The notes under the pieces are model-generated. The model saw only the letters and a program-made list of their open reading frames with translations, had not been told where the DNA came from and made no database searches. A DNA stretch of 64,000 nt from Marinicrinis sediminis (GTDB lineage: Bacteria > Bacillota > Bacilli > Paenibacillales > KCTC-33676). Shown here one piece after another: positions 25,090 through 32,605 of the stretch (positions are counted from its first letter, which is position 1; each line of letters starts with the position of its first letter). The stretch covers positions 83,599 to 147,598 of the forward strand of contig NZ_JBHUMM010000044.1 in the NCBI RefSeq assembly GCF_042685085.1, given 5' to 3'. Both the position numbers and the translations under genes were made by a program.

Positions 25090-26583
25090 TTGACGACCAC
25101 AGCATATGACAAATTCAGCTCGAAACTGCTTACTTTTACTCTCATCGGTCTCATCCTGTCCAGCGTTCCGATTTTTGCTGTTTCTGCACTCACCGGCATG
25201 CTAACCTGGGCGAGGGTTGGGATTTTCGCCATCTGTGCCATAGCCCTCTCCGGCTTACTGTATGTCCTGTACCAACAATTTATGGCGTCTCCAAAATCGA
25301 AATATATCCTCTCAGCAGCAGCGTACCTGGCCTGCTTTACGATTATCTGGTTTGTTCCTTCTTCCCTTGCCTGGGCGATTATCTTTCTTTACGTACTGCT
25401 TACCCTGATTTATCTGGATACGAAAGTCATGGTTTATGGATTCGCCTACTCCCTGCTAGTCGTTACGATTCACCTCTTTTTCAATGACTATATTTCTTTT
25501 TCGGAAGGCATTGATTATCTCGTCGTTTACGCGGCGCTAATCATGGTCCAGTTGGCCGCGACCTGCGTCTGTGTCATCGGCAATCGCATGTTCAAGGATA
25601 TCGAAAAGAAAAGCGTGGAAAACGAGCAACTGCTGGAACGTATTCAGCTATCCATCGATCATCTCGGTCAATTCGGTGAGCAGCTCAAGGAAAATGTAGA
25701 GGCGTCCAACCAGATTGCCAAGGATATTACGGTAGGCGTCAATGAAGTGTGTGCGGGCATTGAAACCCAGACTTCCAGCATCATTTCGATCAATGACTCC
25801 ATCCTGGATGCCGATGCCTCTGTCGATGATGTGGTCGCACGGACCGCTGAACTGGAGACCCTGTCCCGAAGCACGCATACCGTCACCCGGCAAGGATCGG
25901 TCAAAATGTCCGAGCTGGAGCAGGAAATGACCCAGATTACCCGGCAAATGAACACAACGGTGGAAACGATGGCGTCGCTCAGTGAACAATCGCAAAAAAT
26001 TAGCGGTATTTTGAAAACAATTGAAAACATCTCCAAGCAGACGAACCTGCTCTCGCTCAATGCTGCCATTGAAGCAGCCAGAGCCGGCGAGCATGGCAAA
26101 GGATTTGCGGTCGTGTCCAATGAAATTCGCAAGCTGGCTGCCATGAGCGAGACGGCTACGCGAGATATTACCGGCATTTTAATGACGATCGTCAACCAGG
26201 CCGATGAAGCCGTGGTGCAGACCCAGCAAGGACGGGACAAAGTCACGGAAGGTGAGCGTACGGTCAGAGAAGCCGGCGACATCTTCCGTACCATCCAGGC
26301 GCAATCGGAGGACGTATCCAGTCGAACCCTCGCGATCGAAACGAGAATGAAACAGCTCAAGGAAGGCTCCAGCGTCATCGTATCCGAAGCGGAGAATATG
26401 TCGAGCATTACGGAGCAATCAAGTGCGTCCTTCCAGGAAATCGCGGCCAGTGTCGAAACACAGTCGGCCCGCATTGCGAGCATCGCCTCTCATTTCACAC
26501 AATTGGAGCAGCTGATTGCCGATTTGAAGAAACTGACGAAGGAGCAGGCTACCGCCAACACCACTGACCCTGCTGTCTCCTGA
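25090..26583 (+). CDS. Methyl-accepting chemotaxis protein with polytopic membrane part
   Basis: Chemoreceptor-type protein of 497 residues. The N-terminal 170 residues form about six membrane helices with hardly any extracellular loop, then comes a coiled-coil signalling domain whose hairpin tip is EAARAGEHGKGFAVVSNEIRKLA (about 335-360). No HAMP domain is obvious. A TTG start at 25090 after AAAAAGGGTG is best; the in-frame ATG at 25054 has no ribosome site. It likely senses a signal in or at the membrane and works with CheA/CheW encoded elsewhere. Confidence 0.88.
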   Translation: MTTTAYDKFSSKLLTFTLIGLILSSVPIFAVSALTGMLTWARVGIFAICAIALSGLLYVLYQQFMASPKSKYILSAAAYLACFTIIWFVPSSLAWAIIFLYVLLTLIYLDTKVMVYGFAYSLLVVTIHLFFNDYISFSEGIDYLVVYAALIMVQLAATCVCVIGNRMFKDIEKKSVENEQLLERIQLSIDHLGQFGEQLKENVEASNQIAKDITVGVNEVCAGIETQTSSIISINDSILDADASVDDVVARTAELETLSRSTHTVTRQGSVKMSELEQEMTQITRQMNTTVETMASLSEQSQKISGILKTIENISKQTNLLSLNAAIEAARAGEHGKGFAVVSNEIRKLAAMSETATRDITGILMTIVNQADEAVVQTQQGRDKVTEGERTVREAGDIFRTIQAQSEDVSSRTLAIETRMKQLKEGSSVIVSEAENMSSITEQSSASFQEIAASVETQSARIASIASHFTQLEQLIADLKKLTKEQATANTTDPAVS

Positions 26584-26651
26584 TGGCTCATAATCGAAAC
26601 AAATGGAGTAACCTCGGAACCGAGCGTCTCATCCATCTGATATCCGGACCC

Positions 26652-26690
26652 AAAAAACAAGCCCCCTCGGTGTGAGGGGGCTTGTTTTTG
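26652..26690. terminator. Bidirectional terminator between chemoreceptor and flavin reductase genes
   Basis: AAAAACAAGCCCCCTC at 26653-26668 pairs perfectly with GAGGGGGCTTGTTTTT at 26674-26689 around a 5-base loop, with A- and T-runs on both sides, between convergent genes. Confidence 0.9.
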
Positions 26691-26703
26691 GCTTCCTGAC
26701 AAG

Positions 26704-27336
26704 TTAAGACTGAGATATGACATTTCCTTCTGTCGGAATCGGATGCTCATTGAGCATGCGCGCAAAATGAATAAGGTTGTATGTCATAATTTTGGCATGC
26801 TGCATCGTAAATTCGTTCTTATGCCCTTCTGCCTCGATGTAGGAAGGCCCCGGTCCAGCTTCACCCACCCAATACGTATCTACATTGGGCGGTACCGTAA
26901 AGCCGATGTGCGACATGCCATACAGAATCGAGCTGGCAGCCTGCTTGGCTCCGTCCTCATTGCCCGTAATGACCACGCCACCGACTTTGTTGTAATACAG
27001 ATACTGACCCTTTTCATTCGTCAGTCCACTGCCCCCGTACAACCTCTCCATCACGAGCGCAGCCAGACTGCTCTTCTCCCCGATCCATAACGGGGTCCCG
27101 ATCAGGACAATATCGGCTTCTTTTACATGATCGAATATACGGGGCCACTCATCCCCATCCCCCATATCCTCGGAAATGCCGTAGGCAATGTGGTAATCCG
27201 CGACGCGAATTTGGGTGATCGCCACTTCTTTTTCCTGCATGATCTTAACCGATTCCTGGAGCAGGGCGTCCGTGTTGGAAGTCTCGTTTCCTTTTTTCAG
27301 TGAACAGTTCAGCAATACGGCTTTCAGTTTCTTCAT
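26704..27336 (-). CDS. NADPH-dependent FMN reductase / flavodoxin-fold oxidoreductase
   Basis: Protein of 210 residues with the flavodoxin-like fold: LNCSLKKGNETSNTDALL near the N-terminus (FMN phosphate loop) and DIVLIGTPLWIGEKSSLAALVMERLYG in the middle, with GVVITGNEDGAK after it. It probably reduces FMN or quinones with NAD(P)H. GGGGAGAG precedes the ATG. It lies next to, but is not clearly in an operon with, egtD (34-base gap upstream of it). Confidence 0.85.
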   Translation of the reverse strand: MKKLKAVLLNCSLKKGNETSNTDALLQESVKIMQEKEVAITQIRVADYHIAYGISEDMGDGDEWPRIFDHVKEADIVLIGTPLWIGEKSSLAALVMERLYGGSGLTNEKGQYLYYNKVGGVVITGNEDGAKQAASSILYGMSHIGFTVPPNVDTYWVGEAGPGPSYIEAEGHKNEFTMQHAKIMTYNLIHFARMLNEHPIPTEGNVISQS

Positions 27337-27369
27337 CGTCTCTCCCCTGCCTTTCTTTTCTAAAACGGA

Positions 27370-28395
27370 TCAGATCGCCTCAAAGTAATGGACACTGAAC
27401 CACTGGCGTGGATCGGTCCACACTTGCTTCGATGCATACCCGCACTGGGAAGCAAGCTGTTGAAATTGATCAATGTCATATTTGTAGGAACTCTCGGTAT
27501 GAATCGTCTCGCCTGCATGAAAATCAAACACATGATCTCCAATTCGAACCTGTTGATCGATAGCGCTGCGAATGTGCATTTCAATCCGGCCTTCCCTAGC
27601 GTTGTAGTATGCAAAATGCTCAAATTCCTCTAGCTGAAAGTCTGCATGCAACTCCCGATTCATTCTGCGCAAAACATTCAGATTGAACCGGGCTGTCACG
27701 CCCTGTCGGTCATTATAAGCTTCATGCAGCACCTGTACGTCTTTCTTCAGATCTACTCCGATAATGAAGCCATCGCCTGGCTCCAGCAGCTGGCGGGTCT
27801 GCTTCATCAGCAGCATCGCCTCCATCGGCTCAAAATTGCCGATGGTGGAACCAGGATAGAAGATGACCTTCTTCTGATTGCCAGGAATCGCAGGCAACTG
27901 AAGGGAACGTGTAAAGTCCGCGCAAACCGGAATAATCGGCAACTCGGGATAGGCCTCCGACAGGGAGGCGCACGCTTCACTTAGCATCTCCTGTGCAATG
28001 TCGATCGGCATGTAGCAAGACAGGGCCTCCAGCTCATTCAATAACAGCTTGATTTTTCTGCTGCTTCCACTGCCAAATTCAATGAGAGAAGCTCCGGCTC
28101 CAATCTGAGCGCACAAATCGGCGATACAGGACTGGAGAATGGCCATTTCCGTGCGGGTCACGTAATACTCCGAAACAGTCGTAATCTCTTCAAACAGCTT
28201 GGAGCCCTCTTCATCATAGAAATATTTAGGATGCAGTTTTTTTTGCTCTTGGCTAAGCCCGGACACCACATCCTGATAAAAACTCCGGGTCTGAAGGGGC
28301 AACCTGCGAGCTGAGGTCCGTTGTGGCATTTGCAGGGCCGCCGTTTGCAGGTCAGCTGTGGGCAGACTAGCGGTTCGTAACGTAGCTTCTAGCAT
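27370..28395 (-). CDS. egtD: Histidine N-alpha-trimethyltransferase (EgtD)
   Basis: SAM-dependent methyltransferase of 341 residues that converts histidine to hercynine, the first step of ergothioneine synthesis. LHPKYFYDEEGSKLFEEIT, EYYVTRTEMAIL and the SAM-binding LIEFGSGSSRKI are hallmark segments of EgtD; FYPGSTIGNFEP and DLKKD follow. About 30 N-terminal residues are an extension before the conserved part. The ATG lies 6 bases inside the end of egtB, so the pair is translationally coupled. Confidence 0.94.
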   Translation of the reverse strand: MLEATLRTASLPTADLQTAALQMPQRTSARRLPLQTRSFYQDVVSGLSQEQKKLHPKYFYDEEGSKLFEEITTVSEYYVTRTEMAILQSCIADLCAQIGAGASLIEFGSGSSRKIKLLLNELEALSCYMPIDIAQEMLSEACASLSEAYPELPIIPVCADFTRSLQLPAIPGNQKKVIFYPGSTIGNFEPMEAMLLMKQTRQLLEPGDGFIIGVDLKKDVQVLHEAYNDRQGVTARFNLNVLRRMNRELHADFQLEEFEHFAYYNAREGRIEMHIRSAIDQQVRIGDHVFDFHAGETIHTESSYKYDIDQFQQLASQCGYASKQVWTDPRQWFSVHYFEAI

Positions 28396-29705
28396 TTGCC
28401 GTCACCTGCCAATCGAAAGCCGCTGAAGGCCCATCTCTTGTCTGGCGCGAAAAAATTCCGATAGGTTTCACGTATATGTGTTTGTGGTGTCACACAGCTT
28501 CCTCCTCTTAATACATAGGCATTGCACATAAACTTGGCATTGTACTCACCCAGCACCCCGTCAAAGGGCTTATTGCCCGGATAGGGGGTATACGGACTCT
28601 GCGTCCACTCCCAGACATCTCCGAATGCTTTATAGCTGCCGTCCTTTTCCTTTTGATATACGCTTGTCGGGTGGTAGGTCTCCAGTTCGGCAAAATGTCC
28701 CGATTGACTATGATGGCGAAACGCATGCTCCCATTCTGCTTCCGTCGGCAGCCTTTTGCCTGCCCATCTCGCGAAGGCATCGGCCTCATAATAACTGATA
28801 TGGCACACCGGCTGATCCGGGTGAACCGGCTTCATCCCGCTCAACGTGAACGAATGCCACGTTCCGTCCTGCTTCTGTTCCCAGTACAAGGGATGGGTCC
28901 ACGCCATTTTCTGAACCGTATCCCACCCTGCGGCCAGCCAGTATTCCCCTTTCTGATAGCCGCCATCTTCCATAAATGCGATGTATTCTCCATTCGTTAC
29001 CGGCCTGGCCGCAAGGGAGTAATCCTCCAGCCAAACCGTATGTCTGGGCTTTTCATTGTCATAGGCGAAGCCTTGTTCCTCCCATCCCATCATCGTCTTG
29101 CCGCCTTCGAAGAATAGCCATTCCTGACCGGGCTGCACGGTATGAATCTCATCCACGACACGATCGGTCGCAGCATCCAAGGGATGATAGACGGGACGCA
29201 ATGGATTGACGGAAAAGTTGTATTTGATGTCCATCAACAGCAACTCCTGGTGCTGCTGTTCATGATGGATGCCTACTTCCAAAATGGGCTCGAGCTCTTG
29301 CAACTTCTCTTCATCCGCTTCATTGATCAATTGCAGGACGTGTGCTTCTACATGCTCCCGATAAGCTTTGACCTGTTCGACCGTCGGTCTGGACAGCCAT
29401 CCGCGATGCTTCTTCTCAAATGGATGCCCGTGTGTGATGTAATACGAGTTGAATAAGCCATCCAGCTTGGGTTCATACCATTCATAACCCTCCTGATGCG
29501 GAACAAGCATGAAAGCCTCGAAAAACCAGGTCGTATGTCCAAGATGCCACTTAACCGGACTGACATCCTCTGATGCCTGAATGACGTAATCCTCTGTGTA
29601 TAGCGGCTTGACCAGTCTGTCCGTGGTCGCTCTGACGGCGAGAAACTGTTCTTTACGCAGATCCATCTGGTGATGAATCGGGGTTCCGGTTTGAATATGC
29701 ACCAC
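28389..29705 (-). CDS. egtB: Ergothioneine sulfoxide synthase (EgtB)
   Basis: Iron enzyme of 438 residues joining hercynine to a thiol (gamma-glutamylcysteine or cysteine) with O2. The N-terminal DinB-like helices carry the three iron ligands: His57 in HLGHTTWF, and His148/His152 in HHEQQHQEL. The C-terminal FGE-sulfatase-type domain has PVTNGEYIAFMEDGGY, RLPTEAEWEHA, GDVWEWTQSPY and LRGGSC. Starts at GTG 29705 seven bases after GGAGGAGG. No egtA, egtC or egtE gene is near, so the amino-acid thiol donor and final lyase come from elsewhere. Confidence 0.94.
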   Translation of the reverse strand: MVHIQTGTPIHHQMDLRKEQFLAVRATTDRLVKPLYTEDYVIQASEDVSPVKWHLGHTTWFFEAFMLVPHQEGYEWYEPKLDGLFNSYYITHGHPFEKKHRGWLSRPTVEQVKAYREHVEAHVLQLINEADEEKLQELEPILEVGIHHEQQHQELLLMDIKYNFSVNPLRPVYHPLDAATDRVVDEIHTVQPGQEWLFFEGGKTMMGWEEQGFAYDNEKPRHTVWLEDYSLAARPVTNGEYIAFMEDGGYQKGEYWLAAGWDTVQKMAWTHPLYWEQKQDGTWHSFTLSGMKPVHPDQPVCHISYYEADAFARWAGKRLPTEAEWEHAFRHHSQSGHFAELETYHPTSVYQKEKDGSYKAFGDVWEWTQSPYTPYPGNKPFDGVLGEYNAKFMCNAYVLRGGSCVTPQTHIRETYRNFFAPDKRWAFSGFRLAGDGKC

Positions 29706-29730
29706 TCAGCCTCCTCCATAAATCAATGCT

Positions 29731-29745
29731 TGCGTACGATACGCA
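29731..29745. promoter_or_regulatory. Inverted repeat in the egtB / quinone reductase divergent region
   Basis: TGCGTA-CGA-TACGCA is an exact inverted repeat 26 bases before the egtB start, between divergently transcribed genes, and could be an operator for one or both. No regulator is identified. Confidence 0.35.
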
Positions 29746-29888
29746 CAACAAAATTCCTGATTACAATATTTCTGACTTAACCACAATATGCCAATGACGA
29801 ACCATCTTTATGGGATGATTCCAGGCGATTTGGAAAAGCTATTCAGGTGAATGAAGGGAATATATCTATGAAACTGGAGGTTATTTTC

Positions 29889-30482
29889 ATGAATACATTA
29901 ATCTTGTATGCCCATCCCAATCCGCAAAGCTTCAATGCCGCGATTAAGCACACACTCCAGCATTCGTTGCAGGAACAGGGGAGTGAGGTTCGGATTCGCG
30001 ACTTGTATGAGATGAGATTCAACCCTATTCTCAGTGTCGATGACTTTAACGAATATGCACAGAAATCGTTGCCGGCCGATGTGAAAGAAGAGCAGGAACA
30101 CATCGCTTGGGCGGAGCAGCTCATTCTCCTGTATCCCACATGGTGGATCAGCATGCCCGCCATATTGAAAGGATATGTTGACCGGGTATTCACGAACGGT
30201 TTTGCATTTCGCTATACGGAGAGCGGAGCAGAAGGGCTACTTACCGGCAAGAAAGCGCTGGTCTTTCAAACATGCGGGCAGCCTGAGCAAGTGTTACAGC
30301 AATATGGCTTGATTGAGCCGCTTCGCATTTCCATCGATACCGGTATACTTGGTTTCTGCGGCATCGAGACGCTCGCTCATGAAATCTTTTATGAAGTCCC
30401 GACGATCACTGATGACGACCGCAAGCAAATGCTGGATAAAGTGAAGGGAATCATTCAAGCGCAACAAAGCACCGTTCACTAA
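29889..30482 (+). CDS. NAD(P)H dehydrogenase (quinone), flavodoxin-fold
   Basis: Flavoprotein of 197 residues: LILYAHPNPQSFNAAIKHTL is the FMN/FAD-binding loop of the MdaB/KefF-type family and YPTWWISMPAILKGYVDRVF the following signature. It would carry out two-electron reduction of quinones or electrophiles. ATG 29889 is preceded by TGGAGG at 8 bases; the upstream in-frame ATG at 29847 has no good site. Divergent from egtB, which may be relevant as both are redox genes. Confidence 0.88.
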   Translation: MNTLILYAHPNPQSFNAAIKHTLQHSLQEQGSEVRIRDLYEMRFNPILSVDDFNEYAQKSLPADVKEEQEHIAWAEQLILLYPTWWISMPAILKGYVDRVFTNGFAFRYTESGAEGLLTGKKALVFQTCGQPEQVLQQYGLIEPLRISIDTGILGFCGIETLAHEIFYEVPTITDDDRKQMLDKVKGIIQAQQSTVH

Positions 30483-30598
30483 GCTGCCTATTTTTTTTAA
30501 AAAAAATATCGACATCGTGGTTTCAACTCTGAGTCACTGGGTAAGAAGTAGGTGCAGCAAACAAAAACAGAGAGATAGACACTGAGAGGAGAATGAAA

Positions 30599-30880
30599 AT
30601 GACGAAGAAGTGGATGAGTATTTTACTGACTTTGGTTCTGAGTGTATCGATGGCTGCTTTGGCCGGATGCGGAAATAACGAGGCGGCAAACAATGAGAAC
30701 ATCATTATCGAGAACAATGAACCGACGACTGTACCTGAAGAAGGGGACACTAACGTAGACGTGGATGTTCCTGAGCCGGATGTAGACATGCCGGAATTGC
30801 CAGACACAGATGTGGATGTAGACATGCCGGAAAACGACATGGAAACTGACGGTGAAGCTGGCGGAGAAGTAAATCCGTAA
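30599..30880 (+). CDS. Small acidic repeat lipoprotein
   Basis: Predicted lipoprotein of 93 residues: a basic N-terminus, hydrophobic signal and lipobox LAGC, then a short, strongly acidic low-complexity tail with repeated DVDVP/DVDMPE units and no other domain. ATG 30599 is preferred over 30593 because GAGAGGA is then 8 bases away. The acidic tail might bind divalent cations; no named family recognised. A terminator lies about 80 bases beyond the stop. Confidence 0.65.
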   Translation: MTKKWMSILLTLVLSVSMAALAGCGNNEAANNENIIIENNEPTTVPEEGDTNVDVDVPEPDVDMPELPDTDVDVDMPENDMETDGEAGGEVNP

Positions 30881-30957
30881 GCGAGAGCATGAAACGAGCA
30901 CATCGTGATATAAGATCAGGATGGACAATCAAATGAAATGACATTGCTGCATACATG

Positions 30958-30997
30958 AAACCGCTTTGGATGGGATAAGCCTCCAAAGCGGTTTTTA
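30958..30997 (+). terminator. Intrinsic terminator after the small lipoprotein
   Basis: AAACCGCTTTGG at 30958-30969 pairs with CCAAAGCGGTTTTT at 30983-30996 and ends in a T-run. Confidence 0.85.
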
Positions 30998-31007
30998 TTT
31001 GCTGTGC

Positions 31008-31046
31008 GTTTATTCCTGTTGTTTATTCCTGCTGTTTATTCCTGTC
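31008..31046 (+). repeat. Three tandem 13-base repeats
   Basis: GTTTATTCCTG followed by TT, CT and TC in three consecutive units (31008-31020, 31021-31033, 31034-31046) lie just after the terminator, between two convergent genes. Possibly slippage; no function suggested. Confidence 0.7.
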
Positions 31047-31107
31047 TTCTGTTCTTTGCATTCATCATGTTCATCTATTTCTGTTATTTAAGAAAGGTTC
31101 GACTCCT

Positions 31108-31914
31108 TTACAGAATGGAACGGATGATACCACCCTCGACACGCTGGGCATGGCCATTAATGGCAGAGGCACGATCGGATACGAGGAAGGATACCGTGTC
31201 TGCCACCTCTTCCACAGTGGCGAAGCGTTGAATGAGCGACGTCGGCTCATTGTTGCGGAAATAAGATTCGGTAAATGGCTCAAGCGACTGGTTCTCGGCT
31301 GCAGCGGCACCCTTCATGTAGCCTTCCACCCCTTCTGTCCACGTTGGCCCCGGCAATACGCTGTTCACCGTGACCTTCGTTCCCTTGGTACGCTCAGCCA
31401 GTCCTCTGGCCAGGGTAATCAGGGCCGTCTTGGTCACCGAATATGGAATCATTTGCGGGAGCGGCTTCACGCCAGCTTCGCTCGCAATCATGACGATTCG
31501 TCCCTGATTGCGCTCCAGCATGTTAGGCAGGTAGTGACGGGACATTCTGACAGCACTGATGACATTGGCGTTCATGTAATGCATCCATTCCTCGTCCGGT
31601 ATGTCTTCGAATGCTTTCACTTCAAAGATGCCCATATTATTGATCAGGATGTCTACCTCCCCGTGCTGATCAATCTGAGCCAACAAGGATTGGGTACTGT
31701 CAGCATCGCCCACATCCCCCGCCAGTCCAATGACCTCGCCGCCCTCCGCGACATGGTCAGACAAAGATGCAACGGTCTGATCGACCCGCTCCTGTGTACG
31801 ACCATTGATGATCACTTTTGCGCCTTCCTGCAACAACGATTGGGCAATTGCCTTGCCGATGCCTGAGGTCGATCCTGTTACGACGGCAAGTTTGCCTGCT
31901 AAACCCAAGTTCAT
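31108..31914 (-). CDS. Short-chain dehydrogenase/reductase
   Basis: Classical SDR of 268 residues. TGSTSGIGKAIA is the NAD(P)-binding TGxxxGIG motif, NNMG the central stabilising motif, and IASEAG...YSVTKTA carries the Ser/Tyr/Lys catalytic residues. Arg in the NGRTQERVD segment favours NADPH. Substrate cannot be told from sequence; the gene stands alone. Confidence 0.92.
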   Translation of the reverse strand: MNLGLAGKLAVVTGSTSGIGKAIAQSLLQEGAKVIINGRTQERVDQTVASLSDHVAEGGEVIGLAGDVGDADSTQSLLAQIDQHGEVDILINNMGIFEVKAFEDIPDEEWMHYMNANVISAVRMSRHYLPNMLERNQGRIVMIASEAGVKPLPQMIPYSVTKTALITLARGLAERTKGTKVTVNSVLPGPTWTEGVEGYMKGAAAAENQSLEPFTESYFRNNEPTSLIQRFATVEEVADTVSFLVSDRASAINGHAQRVEGGIIRSIL

Positions 31915-32098
31915 ATATCTATGTTCCTTTCTTTATTTAGTATGGTAACGTACAGCCCTCATTCGCTTTCATAGCACTTCCATCATACAACCTCATTAAC
32001 CTTCACTGTCTGAATTAGCCTGTACGTTTTCGATCTCTTTCATTCTACTGCAATTGAATACTAGTATACAAGTCCTGTAGACCTGAGTGAAATATCCA

Positions 32099-32140
32099 GA
32101 AAAAACAAGCCTGACGAACGTGTAAAGTTCATCAGGCTTG
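32099..32140 (-). terminator. Terminator of the DUF3243 gene
   Basis: On the minus strand AAGCCTGATGAAC pairs with GTTCGTCAGGCTT (plus coordinates 32107-32139) with one G-U pair, followed by a T-run in the minus direction. Confidence 0.8.
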
Positions 32141-32149
32141 CTTCGGTAA

Positions 32150-32500
32150 CTAATCGGTTGTCTTGGCAATTTTGACGAGCATATGAGCCAGCATGTGCTG
32201 CTCTTCCTTCGTGCCCACCTGCCACAATTCGCTCAACAGCTTTTCCTCGCGGTTGCGCGGAGCCTCGTGCTTGGACAAGTAATCTCCCATCTTCTGGGCC
32301 ACTACAGCCAGTTGTTCCTCGCTCAGACCCAGACGCTGCGCCAGGTTTATTTTATCTGCCAAATACCTTCTGAAAGAGGTGAAGTTGGCGAGAATCTCTT
32401 CTTTCTCCTGTCCGTCTACATCTTCTACCTTATCAAAAACCTGATCAAGAATCGTGTTCAGTTTCTCATCTTTTTCTTCTGTGCGTACTTGATTGTTCAT
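32150..32500 (-). CDS. DUF3243 protein
   Basis: Helical soluble protein of 116 residues. NFTSFRRYLADKINLAQRLGLSEEQLAVVAQKMGDYLSKHEAPRNREEKLLSELWQVG is the DUF3243 hallmark, a family common in Bacillales with no assigned function. AAGGTGG precedes the ATG. Monocistronic, with its own terminator. Confidence 0.87.
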   Translation of the reverse strand: MNNQVRTEEKDEKLNTILDQVFDKVEDVDGQEKEEILANFTSFRRYLADKINLAQRLGLSEEQLAVVAQKMGDYLSKHEAPRNREEKLLSELWQVGTKEEQHMLAHMLVKIAKTTD

Positions 32501-32605
32501 GTGTATCCACCTTCCTAATCAAAGTATGAGCTTATCACTCTAGTTAGGACATACCCACATGATGCCAAGTACGAAACAGGAAACAGGAAAGCTCGTTGCC
32601 TTACT

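Noticed and set aside
31008..31046. CRISPR array
   Set aside because: Only three 13-base units with no spacers and no cas genes.
31004..31231. 75-codon hydrophobic open frame after the small lipoprotein
   Set aside because: Its 3' half overlaps the conserved C-terminus of the SDR gene on the other strand and it has no ribosome site.
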